This document shows, piece after piece, positions 1 through 5,861 of a stretch of DNA of 6,247 bases. The stretch is from Oscillospiraceae bacterium. Lineage in GTDB: Bacteria; Bacillota; Clostridia; Oscillospirales; Ruminococcaceae. Under the pieces are notes generated by a model, which saw only the letters and a program-made list of their open reading frames with translations, was not told where the DNA came from and ran no database searches. The first letter of the stretch is position 1; each line of letters opens with the position of its first letter. The position numbers and the translations under genes are program-made. The stretch spans positions 1 through 6,247 of the forward strand of contig DNUB01000058.1 in the NCBI GenBank assembly GCA_003508605.1, given 5' to 3'.

Positions 1-12
1 GGACATCGGATT

Positions 13-43
13 TTGATTATAAGTCCTAATATCCTAATATAAT
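13..43 (+). promoter_or_regulatory. Possible sigma-A-type promoter with tandem 8-nt repeat, upstream of the DUF1284 gene
   Basis: A perfect TATAAT lies at 38-43 and a partial -35 (TTGATT, matching TTGA of TTGACA) at 13-18. The 19-nt spacer is longer than the usual 17. Two back-to-back copies of TCCTAATA (24-31 and 32-39) overlap the spacer and the -10, so an operator or a simple AT-rich repeat is possible. Transcription from here would leave a leader of roughly 165 nt before the ATG at 216. The leader is AT-rich and I see no recognisable riboswitch. A second candidate, TTGTCA at 63-68, has only a poor -10 (86-91). This is a pattern match in AT-rich DNA, so confidence is low. Confidence 0.3.
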
Positions 44-215
44 ATTACAGCTTTTTAAAGAATTGTCAATATAAGCTGAATTTAATGTATCATTTTTTAA
101 ACACTAAAGCTTAACAGAATATCTATTACTAACAACTGACTGAAGAAAGCAGGCGATCCTTGCGGTTTTATTTTCCCAATTCTTTGTCTGCATTCAATCT
201 ATTACGGAGGAATTT

Positions 216-668
216 ATGAGCAGTGAAAAAAACAAACCCCTAACGCCCCTTGTTCTGCGCTTTCATCATCTTCTATGTCTTCCCTTATTTGAGGGAAAGG
301 GCTACAGCGACGGCTTTTCGGAAAATATGGCAGGGATAAAGCGCAGAGCCGAAAGCACCGAAGAAAATATAACCTTTATCTGCGATTTTGACAGCGTCTG
401 CAAAGGCTGCCCCAACAAAAGCGAGGCGGGCTGCCTGCTTAATGAGGACGGCAAGGAAAAAACAGAGGACAAGGACAGATACATCGCAGGGCTGTTGGGC
501 GTGGAGGAGGGCTTTTCCGCAGACTATAAAACCGCCTTAAAAACGGCGGAGGAAAAAATACACAGTGACGGTTTTTTTAAAATCTGCGGTGAATGCCGCT
601 GGTATAGGGCAGGGCTCTGCCGTTTTGATAAGTGGAGGGATAAGGTGGAAAAAATAATCAAAACATAA
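216..668 (+). CDS. DUF1284 family cysteine-rich protein, putative iron-sulfur protein
   Basis: This is a 150-residue soluble protein with no signal peptide or membrane segment. The N-terminal LRFHHLLCLPLFEGKGYS block (residues 14-31) and the SENM that follows are characteristic of DUF1284, a small bacterial/archaeal family of unknown biochemical function; the length is typical. It has eight cysteines: C21, C56, C62, C65, C73, C124, C127 and C135. Two of the groups share the spacing C-x2-C-x7-C (62/65/73 and 124/127/135), which looks like ligands for one or two metal or Fe-S clusters. Cluster binding is inferred from spacing only. The ATG is well supported: GGAGG at 206-210 sits 5 nt upstream. 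The gene stands alone on the plus strand, convergent with the FliB-like gene, and a strong hairpin begins 4 nt after its stop. Family assignment is confident; function is unknown. Confidence 0.88.
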   Translation: MSSEKNKPLTPLVLRFHHLLCLPLFEGKGYSDGFSENMAGIKRRAESTEENITFICDFDSVCKGCPNKSEAGCLLNEDGKEKTEDKDRYIAGLLGVEEGFSADYKTALKTAEEKIHSDGFFKICGECRWYRAGLCRFDKWRDKVEKIIKT

Positions 669-671
669 TAC

Positions 672-717
672 AGCTTGTCGAAAAACCACGAAAACCGTTT
701 GTTTTCCGACAAGCTGC
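672..717 (-). terminator. 16-bp stem-loop, probable terminator for the minus-strand FliB-like transcript
   Basis: Arms at 672-687 and 702-717 pair over 16 positions around a 14-nt loop (688-701). The single imperfect position, 682/707, is an A-C mismatch on plus-strand RNA but a G-U wobble on minus-strand RNA. On the minus strand the stem is followed by a U-rich tract (complement of 649-671, which includes a run of six A residues in the plus sequence); on the plus strand no U-run follows. Both facts favour a minus-strand terminator about 70 nt past the FliB-like stop. It also starts 4 nt after the DUF1284 stop and may protect that mRNA 3' end. The U-tract is interrupted, so efficiency is uncertain. 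Confidence 0.55.
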
Positions 718-735
718 CGCAAAAAGCAAAACCGA

Positions 736-797
736 AAGGTTAAGATATCACCGCACAATGACCGCTTATCGTCCTTGTGCGGCACTGTCTTAGCTTT
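736..797. terminator. Compound hairpin just beyond the FliB-like stop, possible terminator or 3' structure
   Basis: An inner stem pairs 751-762 with 771-782 (11 of 12 positions, one mismatch at 759/774) around an 8-nt loop. An outer stem pairs 736-745 with 788-797 (10 positions, two of them G-U only in plus-strand RNA), separated from the inner stem by a 5x5 internal loop. The right outer arm overlaps the FliB-like stop codon (790-792). On the minus strand the inner hairpin begins 7 nt after the stop and is followed by an interrupted U-rich stretch, not a clean run. It may be a first weak terminator in tandem with the 672-717 hairpin. The outer stem forms better in plus-strand RNA reading through from DUF1284. 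Confidence 0.4.
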
Positions 798-2055
798 GGG
801 AGAAATATATCAAAAAAGCCGCATGAGGCAGCGTGTAAGCCCGATTGTCCAGAAAATCCAGCAAAGCGTCCTTTTTGATAAGCCCGTTATTCACCGTCAT
901 TTTGGCAGTGCGTGAAATTGCCAAAGCCAGCTCCTCATCATTAAAAGCCTTTGGGAGAAAAGCAGGAACACAGGTTTTAAGCAGATTGTAAAACACCGCC
1001 GCAATAAAGTAATTTTTCCAGATACCCTCGCTTAAGGCCTGCGGAAAAATCAGATTGACCAAAATGTTTTCAATTATATAGGAACGCTCTTTTTCGATTT
1101 TTTCGTAAACCTCCAAGGCTTCAAGATATTTTGCAGAATTAAAGGAGGCTTCTATATTTTTATCGCTTTTAATATTCAAAGGCTTGCTTTCCTCAGGCTT
1201 AAAGGTTATTTCCAGGCTGTCCGCCACTGTCCGAAAAAGCTCCCTTAAATGCCCTTCGTCCCTATTTTGCGCCCTTAAAAGCATTTTTGCAAAAAGGCTT
1301 ACCGATTTAACGCCATAGCTTTTCCTGCTTTGATCGGGTTTAAGTGAATCGGCAATTTCCCTGCTTATGTCAATATCCTTAAGCCTTCCTGCAAGCACGG
1401 GGATTTTCCCGCCCTCCCCATGGTTAATATACTCGTTTGCCTTTCGGGAAAAGTAGCCCAAAACCAGCATACGTTCGCAAACCGTAAGCCTGCGGTTCTG
1501 CAAAATCTCTATCTGAGTATTTTTTATCACCCAATAATAGGGCATACCCTCCCAGCCCGCCGATACTGCCGGAGCGGAGTATACGCCTGCGTTTAAAAGC
1601 CCGTCCCCGCCGTCATAATTTCTTTCGCTTAAAGCAAGCCCCTCCTTATGCTCTATCAGAAGCTGCGCCGTTTTCGGGCAGCTCATATCGAGGGAATAAA
1701 TATAGGTATCCTCGCCTATTTTGGTTTTAAGTCTCGGAAACGTCCGACAGGCATAGCCCAAGCCGTCCCCGCCCAATTCCTTTTGCAGCATACAAAGCCC
1801 GTCCCCGTCCAGCAGCGGGCAAACTCCCTTTTCGTCAAGCCTTACCACCGCATAATCAAAGCCTTCGGAGTCTGCGTTTATTTTAACAATAGCCTTCTCT
1901 ATTGTTTTTTTTAATTCCTCGCTGCACTGCGCATTTCTTAATTTAAGATAATCGGACTTACTGAAAAAAATGCTCCACTGCTGACAGCAGCTTTCGGGGC
2001 ATTTTTCCGCCATACATTTAAATTCGCTGCAGTAGGTGAATTTTTTCAGCCTCAT
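790..2055 (-). CDS. Flagellin lysine-N-methylase (FliB)-like Cys-cluster protein
   Basis: This 421-residue cytoplasmic protein matches the FliB family in motif order and length. The N-terminal cluster is FKC-x4-C-x3-CC (C14, C19, C23, C24) followed by W27. It is followed by CPLL...DGLCMLQKELG (C79, C88), the ACRTFPR block (C103) and DMSCPKTAQLL (C126). Known FliB proteins use S-adenosylmethionine and a bound [4Fe-4S] cluster to methylate flagellin lysines; the Cys pattern here is compatible with such a cluster. The C-terminal half is helical, with a hydrophobic patch near 330-362 typical of the family. The ATG is supported by GAGG 5 nt upstream (complement of 2061-2064). No flagellin or other motility gene lies in the window, and FliB-like proteins occur in non-motile clostridia, so the real substrate is open. 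It is downstream of and co-oriented with the ABC permease, 196 bp away. Family is confident; substrate is not. Confidence 0.85.
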   Translation of the reverse strand: MRLKKFTYCSEFKCMAEKCPESCCQQWSIFFSKSDYLKLRNAQCSEELKKTIEKAIVKINADSEGFDYAVVRLDEKGVCPLLDGDGLCMLQKELGGDGLGYACRTFPRLKTKIGEDTYIYSLDMSCPKTAQLLIEHKEGLALSERNYDGGDGLLNAGVYSAPAVSAGWEGMPYYWVIKNTQIEILQNRRLTVCERMLVLGYFSRKANEYINHGEGGKIPVLAGRLKDIDISREIADSLKPDQSRKSYGVKSVSLFAKMLLRAQNRDEGHLRELFRTVADSLEITFKPEESKPLNIKSDKNIEASFNSAKYLEALEVYEKIEKERSYIIENILVNLIFPQALSEGIWKNYFIAAVFYNLLKTCVPAFLPKAFNDEELALAISRTAKMTVNNGLIKKDALLDFLDNRAYTLPHAAFLIYFSQS

Positions 2056-2251
2056 AAAAGCCTCGCCCCTTCGATAAGTTTTTTATTAGAACCCGTCCGT
2101 ATAGGGATAGTGTGCGGATTTTCGAGCAGCTTTTGTCAATAACTGCGTTAAATTTTTTTGACTTTCTGCCGCCGGGTGAGGAGGAGGGCGCAGCGGTGCG
2201 TGATTTGAATTGCCATATATGCTGCGGCATTTTCCCGGATTCCCTATAGTA
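2056..2251 (-). other. Intergenic spacer between ABC permease and FliB-like gene, with GC-rich patch
   Basis: This 196-bp gap contains no supported gene. A GC-rich patch at about 2168-2200 (a small CGCA/TGCG hairpin lies in it) sits among AT-rich sequence. An 8-bp inverted repeat, TATAGGGA at 2100-2107 and its complement at 2241-2248, nearly brackets the spacer. No hairpin with a following U-run is visible after the permease stop, so read-through from the ABC genes is possible. A TTGACA lies on the minus strand (2139-2134) but has no matching -10 at normal distance. The whole could be a decayed small repeat or just an operon spacer. Confidence 0.35.
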
Positions 2252-5200
2252 TTATTCTACCGACTTCAACGCCTCGATCATATCGACCTTTTTAAGGTGT
2301 CTGTGCATATAAAGGGTGACGATTATGCTGAAGCCCAATGTGATTATTCCCGAAATGACATAGCTGAAGGGCATTATATCCCTGCCGAACATAACCATAT
2401 CGATTTCGGCGGTTTCTATAATAAAGTAGGAAAGGAAGGTGCCGCCGAAAAGCCCCGCAGCTATGCCCATCAGTGTAAGGATCAGGTTTTCACGGAATAT
2501 ATAGCTGTCAACCTCCAAATCGTAAAAGCCCATAACCTTTAAGGTTGCTATCTCCCTTATTCTTTCATTGATATTTATATTGGTAAGATTGTACAGCACC
2601 ACAAAAGCCAAAGCCCCTGCGCTGACAATAAGAACGCCTATTACCGAGTTAAGGGCGTTAAGCATACTGTTCATGGTGGAGACCATTTCCTCCTTGTACT
2701 TAACCGACATAACCGCATTTGTTGCAAGTAGCTTTTGCGCAAGACGGCTTTGCTCGTCTCCGTCCATCTGTTCGCCGTCCTCTGTGCCGAATGCCATTAT
2801 ATTGTATTCGGGTTCTTCGCCGAAAAGCCTGCTGTACATGGATTTTGACATATAAACGTAATGATTGGGATAGTTTTCTACACAGGCGGAGATCTCCGCC
2901 GTTTTCATATTCGTTTCATCCGGATAAAGCTGAACGCTGTCTCCCGCCTTTACTCCTAAAAGAATTGACAATTTTTCATCAATTAAAATCCTGTCCTCCT
3001 CAAACTCATAAATCTGCTGAGTTTTTCTGTCGCGGAAGGTGTAAAACTTCAACAGCTCCTCCTTATTTTCGGGAACAATCAGGTATGCGCTGTAAGTACC
3101 TTCTTCGGACTTTACAGACAATTTCTTCTGATAATACTTTACTCCCTTGCAGCCTGCGGATTTTAACAAAGAAAATATTTCCTCCTCGTCCCCGCTGTCT
3201 ACGCTTTCATAGGCTAAAATGCCGCTGTAGGAATTAAGCTCGCCGTACTGCTTGCTTATGATTTCGCTTATGGAGTTATCCAATGCAAAGCCCACAAGAG
3301 TAAGGGCGGTGCAGCCCGCAATGCCCACTACCGTCATCAGCATTCTTCTTTTGTACCTGAAAAGATTTCTTGCGGTAACCTTTCCGTTAAAGCCCACCTT
3401 TTTCCAAATCGGCAAACGGTCAAGCAGGATTTTCTTTCCCGCTCTGGGTGCTTTGGGGCGCATAAGCTGAGCGGGCTGTTCGTAAAGCTCCGACTTACAG
3501 GAAAAATAAACGGTAAGCGTTACCGCCGCTGCCGAAACCGCCATACAAGCCAAGGTCAGAAGCCAGTCGGTGGGAATATGCACCACGGGAATGGAATACA
3601 TCATACCGTAAGCCTTGATAATGACAAAGGGGAAGAGCTTTTCTCCCACAATTGCGCCCATGAAGGAGCCGGACACGGTGGCGGCAAGGGCGTAAAACAT
3701 AAACTTAAAGATAATCTGCCCGTTGGTATATCCCAAAGCCTTCAGCGTGCCGATCTGCGAACGCTGCTCCTCCACCATTCGGGTCATGGTGGTAAGGCAT
3801 ACCAAGGCGGCTACCAAAATAAAGAACACCGGGAACACCGAGGCAATGTTGTTTATTCTGTCCGCATTTTCGCCGTATTCCGCATTTCCTATATAGTCGT
3901 CTCTGTCAAAGACATACCAGGAGGGATTTTTCAGATCCTTAAGCTCTCTTTTTGCTTCCCTGATCTTTTTTTCGCCGTCTTCGACTTTACTATCAGCCTC
4001 CGTTTTTCCCCTTTCGTATTCGGCAAGTCCCTTTTCATAATCCTTCCTGCCCTGCTCAAATTCCTTTAAACCGCTTTCATAATCGGCTTCTCCCTGTCTC
4101 AGCCGCTCCAAACCCTCGTTATACTGCGCTTCTCCCTTCGCCAGCTCCTTTGCCGCTTCCGCCAGCTGCTTCTCCGCCTTAGCCTTTTCGTTGGCAAGGC
4201 TGATTTCGCCCTCGGTAAGCTGCTTTTTTCCCTCCTCCAGCTCCGCCTTAGCCGCCTTTAACTCCTTTTCCGCTTCGTCAAGCTGCTTTTTTGCCTCGTC
4301 CAGCTGAAGCTTTGCATCGTCTAAAAGTGCTTTTGCTTCCTCCAGCTCCGCTAATTTTGCCTTAACCTCTTCTTCCGATGGGAATCCTTCAAAAAGCTCC
4401 TTTATTTCGGGAGGAATTTCGGGAATCAGATCCGAGGGAAATCCGCCGCCTATATCGGGAAGCCGCCCCTCCGATTCATGAAGCCTTTTATAGTATTCGT
4501 CAAGGGCGGTGTACAGCCGATACCCCTGCTCATAAAGGGCAAGATTGCCGTTATACTCCTCTAAGCCCCGATTGTATTCCGACAAGCCCGTATTATATTT
4601 TATCAGTCCCTCGTTATAGGCGGTTTCGCCCTCCAACAAACGCTGCTTATTATCCAAAATTTCCTTGTCAGCCTTTGCAAACTGCTCCCTTGCTTCCTCT
4701 TCTCCCTTATAGTAGTCCTCCCAGCCCTTGTCCAAATCCCTTCTGCCCTGCAGGGACTGCTCTTTTCCCTCGTCAAGCTGTTTTTTTGCGTCGGAAAGCT
4801 GTTTTTCCGCCTTGTCAAGCTCTGCCTTTGCAGCCTCCAATTCCTTTTTTCCGTCGGCTAACTCTTTTTCCGCCTCTGCTTTGCCCTCTGCCAGCTCCTT
4901 TTGGGCGTCTGCGATTTTTTTCTCAGCCTCTGCAATGATCTCATCATATCTTTCAATTTCTCTCCTGCCGCCGATTTCCTCCAAAACCGCCTTTATCTCC
5001 GCCGATTTTCTGTCAAATTCATCGCTGTAGGCGGTAAGAGCCTTTAATTCCGAGGAGGCAATATAGACCTCGGTATAAACCTCGGTTTTAAAGTTTTCTT
5101 CGGGTATGTAGATAAGGGTATTTATATTTCCGTTGCCTATTGTGGTATTTCCCTTTGAGGACATATCTATATAGGCGGGAGAAATGAATTTTCCCACTAC

Positions 5201-5713
5201 GGTATATTCGGAAATTTTAAGGGTTTCGGAAATATCCTCCCCCTTTCCTGCGGTGAAAGCCAAGGTATCTCCTATTTCCCTGCCGCCGATAAGCGCGCCG
5301 CTGTCAACAATACATTCGTTCGGTGCTTCGGGGAAGCGGCCGTCCAAAAGCTCCAGCTTATTAAAGCTGTTATTTTCGCCATATTCCGAAAGGGACATTA
5401 CATGAGCTATTTCCTCCTCGTTTCCCCCTGCGATAAGAGCGTCGGTAAAGTAACCGGGATAAACCTCTATCCCCGAAACCTCCTCCAACGCCTCTATATC
5501 CTTATCCGAAAAGCCGAAGGTGGAAACAAGGCGGTAATCTGCAAGACAGCCGTTTTTATAGTAAATATCCGCAGAGCTCCTCATATCGGGGGCGGCGGTT
5601 TTAACTCCCGCAAAAAAAGCCACTCCTATTGCCACAATGCAAAAAATAGACAAAAAGCGGCTTCTTGTCTTAAATATTTCCGCAACGGCATTTTTCCTGA
5701 GCGCACTTTTCAA
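2252..5713 (-). CDS. FtsX/MacB-type ABC transporter permease with long coiled-coil extracytoplasmic stalk
   Basis: This 1153-residue permease has two FtsX-type units. Visible order: basic N-terminus; TM1 at about 18-39; first extracytoplasmic region 40-620; TM2-4 at about 623-643, 668-690 and 716-738; linker; TM5 at about 790-812; second extracytoplasmic domain 813-1020; TM6-8 at about 1021-1043, 1074-1099 and 1114-1136. The FtsX hallmarks after TM2 and TM6 are present twice: QIGTLKALGYTNGQI (653-667) and EIATLKVMGFYDLEV (1054-1068), the segments expected to couple to the ATPase. Inserted in the first extracytoplasmic region is a Lys/Glu/Ala-rich coiled coil of two arms (about 256-412 and 447-596), joined by a Pro/Gly-rich turn (413-446). 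Residues near the arms' ends switch to Tyr-x2-Gly heptads. MacB/LolCDE-type systems use ATP hydrolysis for mechanical work on periplasmic or surface partners rather than classic transport; the cargo here cannot be named. The start is TTG: in-frame stops lie just upstream and AAGGGGGG is 7 nt before it. Confidence 0.9.
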   Translation of the reverse strand: MKSALRKNAVAEIFKTRSRFLSIFCIVAIGVAFFAGVKTAAPDMRSSADIYYKNGCLADYRLVSTFGFSDKDIEALEEVSGIEVYPGYFTDALIAGGNEEEIAHVMSLSEYGENNSFNKLELLDGRFPEAPNECIVDSGALIGGREIGDTLAFTAGKGEDISETLKISEYTVVGKFISPAYIDMSSKGNTTIGNGNINTLIYIPEENFKTEVYTEVYIASSELKALTAYSDEFDRKSAEIKAVLEEIGGRREIERYDEIIAEAEKKIADAQKELAEGKAEAEKELADGKKELEAAKAELDKAEKQLSDAKKQLDEGKEQSLQGRRDLDKGWEDYYKGEEEAREQFAKADKEILDNKQRLLEGETAYNEGLIKYNTGLSEYNRGLEEYNGNLALYEQGYRLYTALDEYYKRLHESEGRLPDIGGGFPSDLIPEIPPEIKELFEGFPSEEEVKAKLAELEEAKALLDDAKLQLDEAKKQLDEAEKELKAAKAELEEGKKQLTEGEISLANEKAKAEKQLAEAAKELAKGEAQYNEGLERLRQGEADYESGLKEFEQGRKDYEKGLAEYERGKTEADSKVEDGEKKIREAKRELKDLKNPSWYVFDRDDYIGNAEYGENADRINNIASVFPVFFILVAALVCLTTMTRMVEEQRSQIGTLKALGYTNGQIIFKFMFYALAATVSGSFMGAIVGEKLFPFVIIKAYGMMYSIPVVHIPTDWLLTLACMAVSAAAVTLTVYFSCKSELYEQPAQLMRPKAPRAGKKILLDRLPIWKKVGFNGKVTARNLFRYKRRMLMTVVGIAGCTALTLVGFALDNSISEIISKQYGELNSYSGILAYESVDSGDEEEIFSLLKSAGCKGVKYYQKKLSVKSEEGTYSAYLIVPENKEELLKFYTFRDRKTQQIYEFEEDRILIDEKLSILLGVKAGDSVQLYPDETNMKTAEISACVENYPNHYVYMSKSMYSRLFGEEPEYNIMAFGTEDGEQMDGDEQSRLAQKLLATNAVMSVKYKEEMVSTMNSMLNALNSVIGVLIVSAGALAFVVLYNLTNININERIREIATLKVMGFYDLEVDSYIFRENLILTLMGIAAGLFGGTFLSYFIIETAEIDMVMFGRDIMPFSYVISGIITLGFSIIVTLYMHRHLKKVDMIEALKSVE
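4016..4336 (-). repeat. Second copy of the stalk repeat in the permease (residues 460-566)
   Basis: This segment aligns without gaps to permease residues 295-401 at a constant offset of 165 residues (495 bp). By hand I count 40 identities in 107 positions. The best blocks are the AKKQLDE at 474-480, the YNEGL at 531-535 and a shared Tyr/Gly heptad register up to residue 566. At DNA level 4276-4298 matches 4771-4793 at 21 of 23 bases. Coiled-coil composition inflates such matches, but independent anchors at the same offset support a true internal duplication. Confidence 0.55.
4511..4831 (-). repeat. First copy of the stalk repeat in the permease (residues 295-401)
   Basis: This is the partner of the copy at 4016-4336. 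It runs from a Lys/Glu/Ala-rich module (AKKQLDE at 309-315) to a module of Tyr-Asn-x-Gly-Leu heptads (YNEGL at 366-370, then three more heptads to about 397). The same module order recurs in the second arm, which is what a tandem duplication predicts; a simple mirror-image hairpin would reverse it. The Pro/Gly-rich turn (residues 413-446) lies between the copies. Confidence 0.55.
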
Positions 5714-5861
5714 GCAGCAGCCCCCCTTTTTTTATTATTGAATCTAAAAGCCTTGTTTGAGCCAAGACGTGCGGAGCACAGCCTCGCAGCAGGCTGCCAA
5801 AGGGCGGCTTTCCTTTCAGCCGATACCTTCAACCGTCAACGCTTTTATCTTTAAAACATTC
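5714..5861 (-). other. Hairpin-rich spacer between ABC ATPase and permease
   Basis: The 148-bp gap is long for an ATPase-permease pair, whose genes usually overlap or are a few bases apart. It holds three small inverted repeats: CGGCT/AGCCG at 5805-5809 and 5818-5822, CAGCCT/AGGCTG at 5779-5784 and 5791-5796, and GTGC/GCAC at 5769-5772 and 5776-5779 (the last two share base 5779, so they are alternatives or stack). None has a U-run directly after it, so a full terminator is not indicated. Possible roles are an RNA structure that sets permease expression relative to the ATPase, an mRNA processing site, or a copy of a short dispersed repeat. Confidence 0.45.
5721..5728 (-). promoter_or_regulatory. 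Ribosome binding site that fixes the TTG start of the permease
   Basis: On the minus strand AAGGGGGG lies 7 nt upstream of the TTG at 5713-5711. It is a G-rich variant of the AGGAGG consensus. In-frame TAA codons lie just upstream of it and the next in-frame Met is residue 44, beyond the first membrane segment, so TTG is the only sensible start. The site sits in a homopolymer pair (six C then seven T in the plus sequence, 5721-5733). Confidence 0.65.

Noticed and set aside
149..163. Small hairpin followed by a T-rich stretch in the DUF1284 leader, terminator-like
   Set aside because: The stem is only five pairs with a bulge and the T-tract is interrupted; too weak to call an attenuator.
2134..2139. 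Perfect TTGACA on the minus strand upstream of the FliB-like gene
   Set aside because: No acceptable -10 lies 16-19 nt downstream; the nearest TATACG is about 30 nt away.
2018..2230. Minus-strand 70-codon frame across the permease-FliB spacer
   Set aside because: It overlaps the well-supported FliB-like start, lacks a ribosome binding site, and its Arg/Ser/Pro/Gly-rich composition looks non-coding.
3578..4069. Plus-strand 163-codon frame opposite the first FtsX domain
   Set aside because: Its His/Gly-rich start and low-quality composition are the antisense of a strongly supported membrane domain.
4378..4938. Long plus-strand open frames opposite the coiled-coil region, including a 186-codon Pro/Ser/Leu-rich one
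   Set aside because: These mirror the biased Lys/Glu/Ala codons of the stalk; repetitive coding sequence leaves open antisense frames and there are no start signals.
5710..5832. Minus-strand 40-codon frame in the ATPase-permease gap that would begin with TTG and overlap the permease start
   Set aside because: It has no ribosome binding site, an Ala/Arg/Lys-rich composition typical of translated structured spacer, and no recognisable family.
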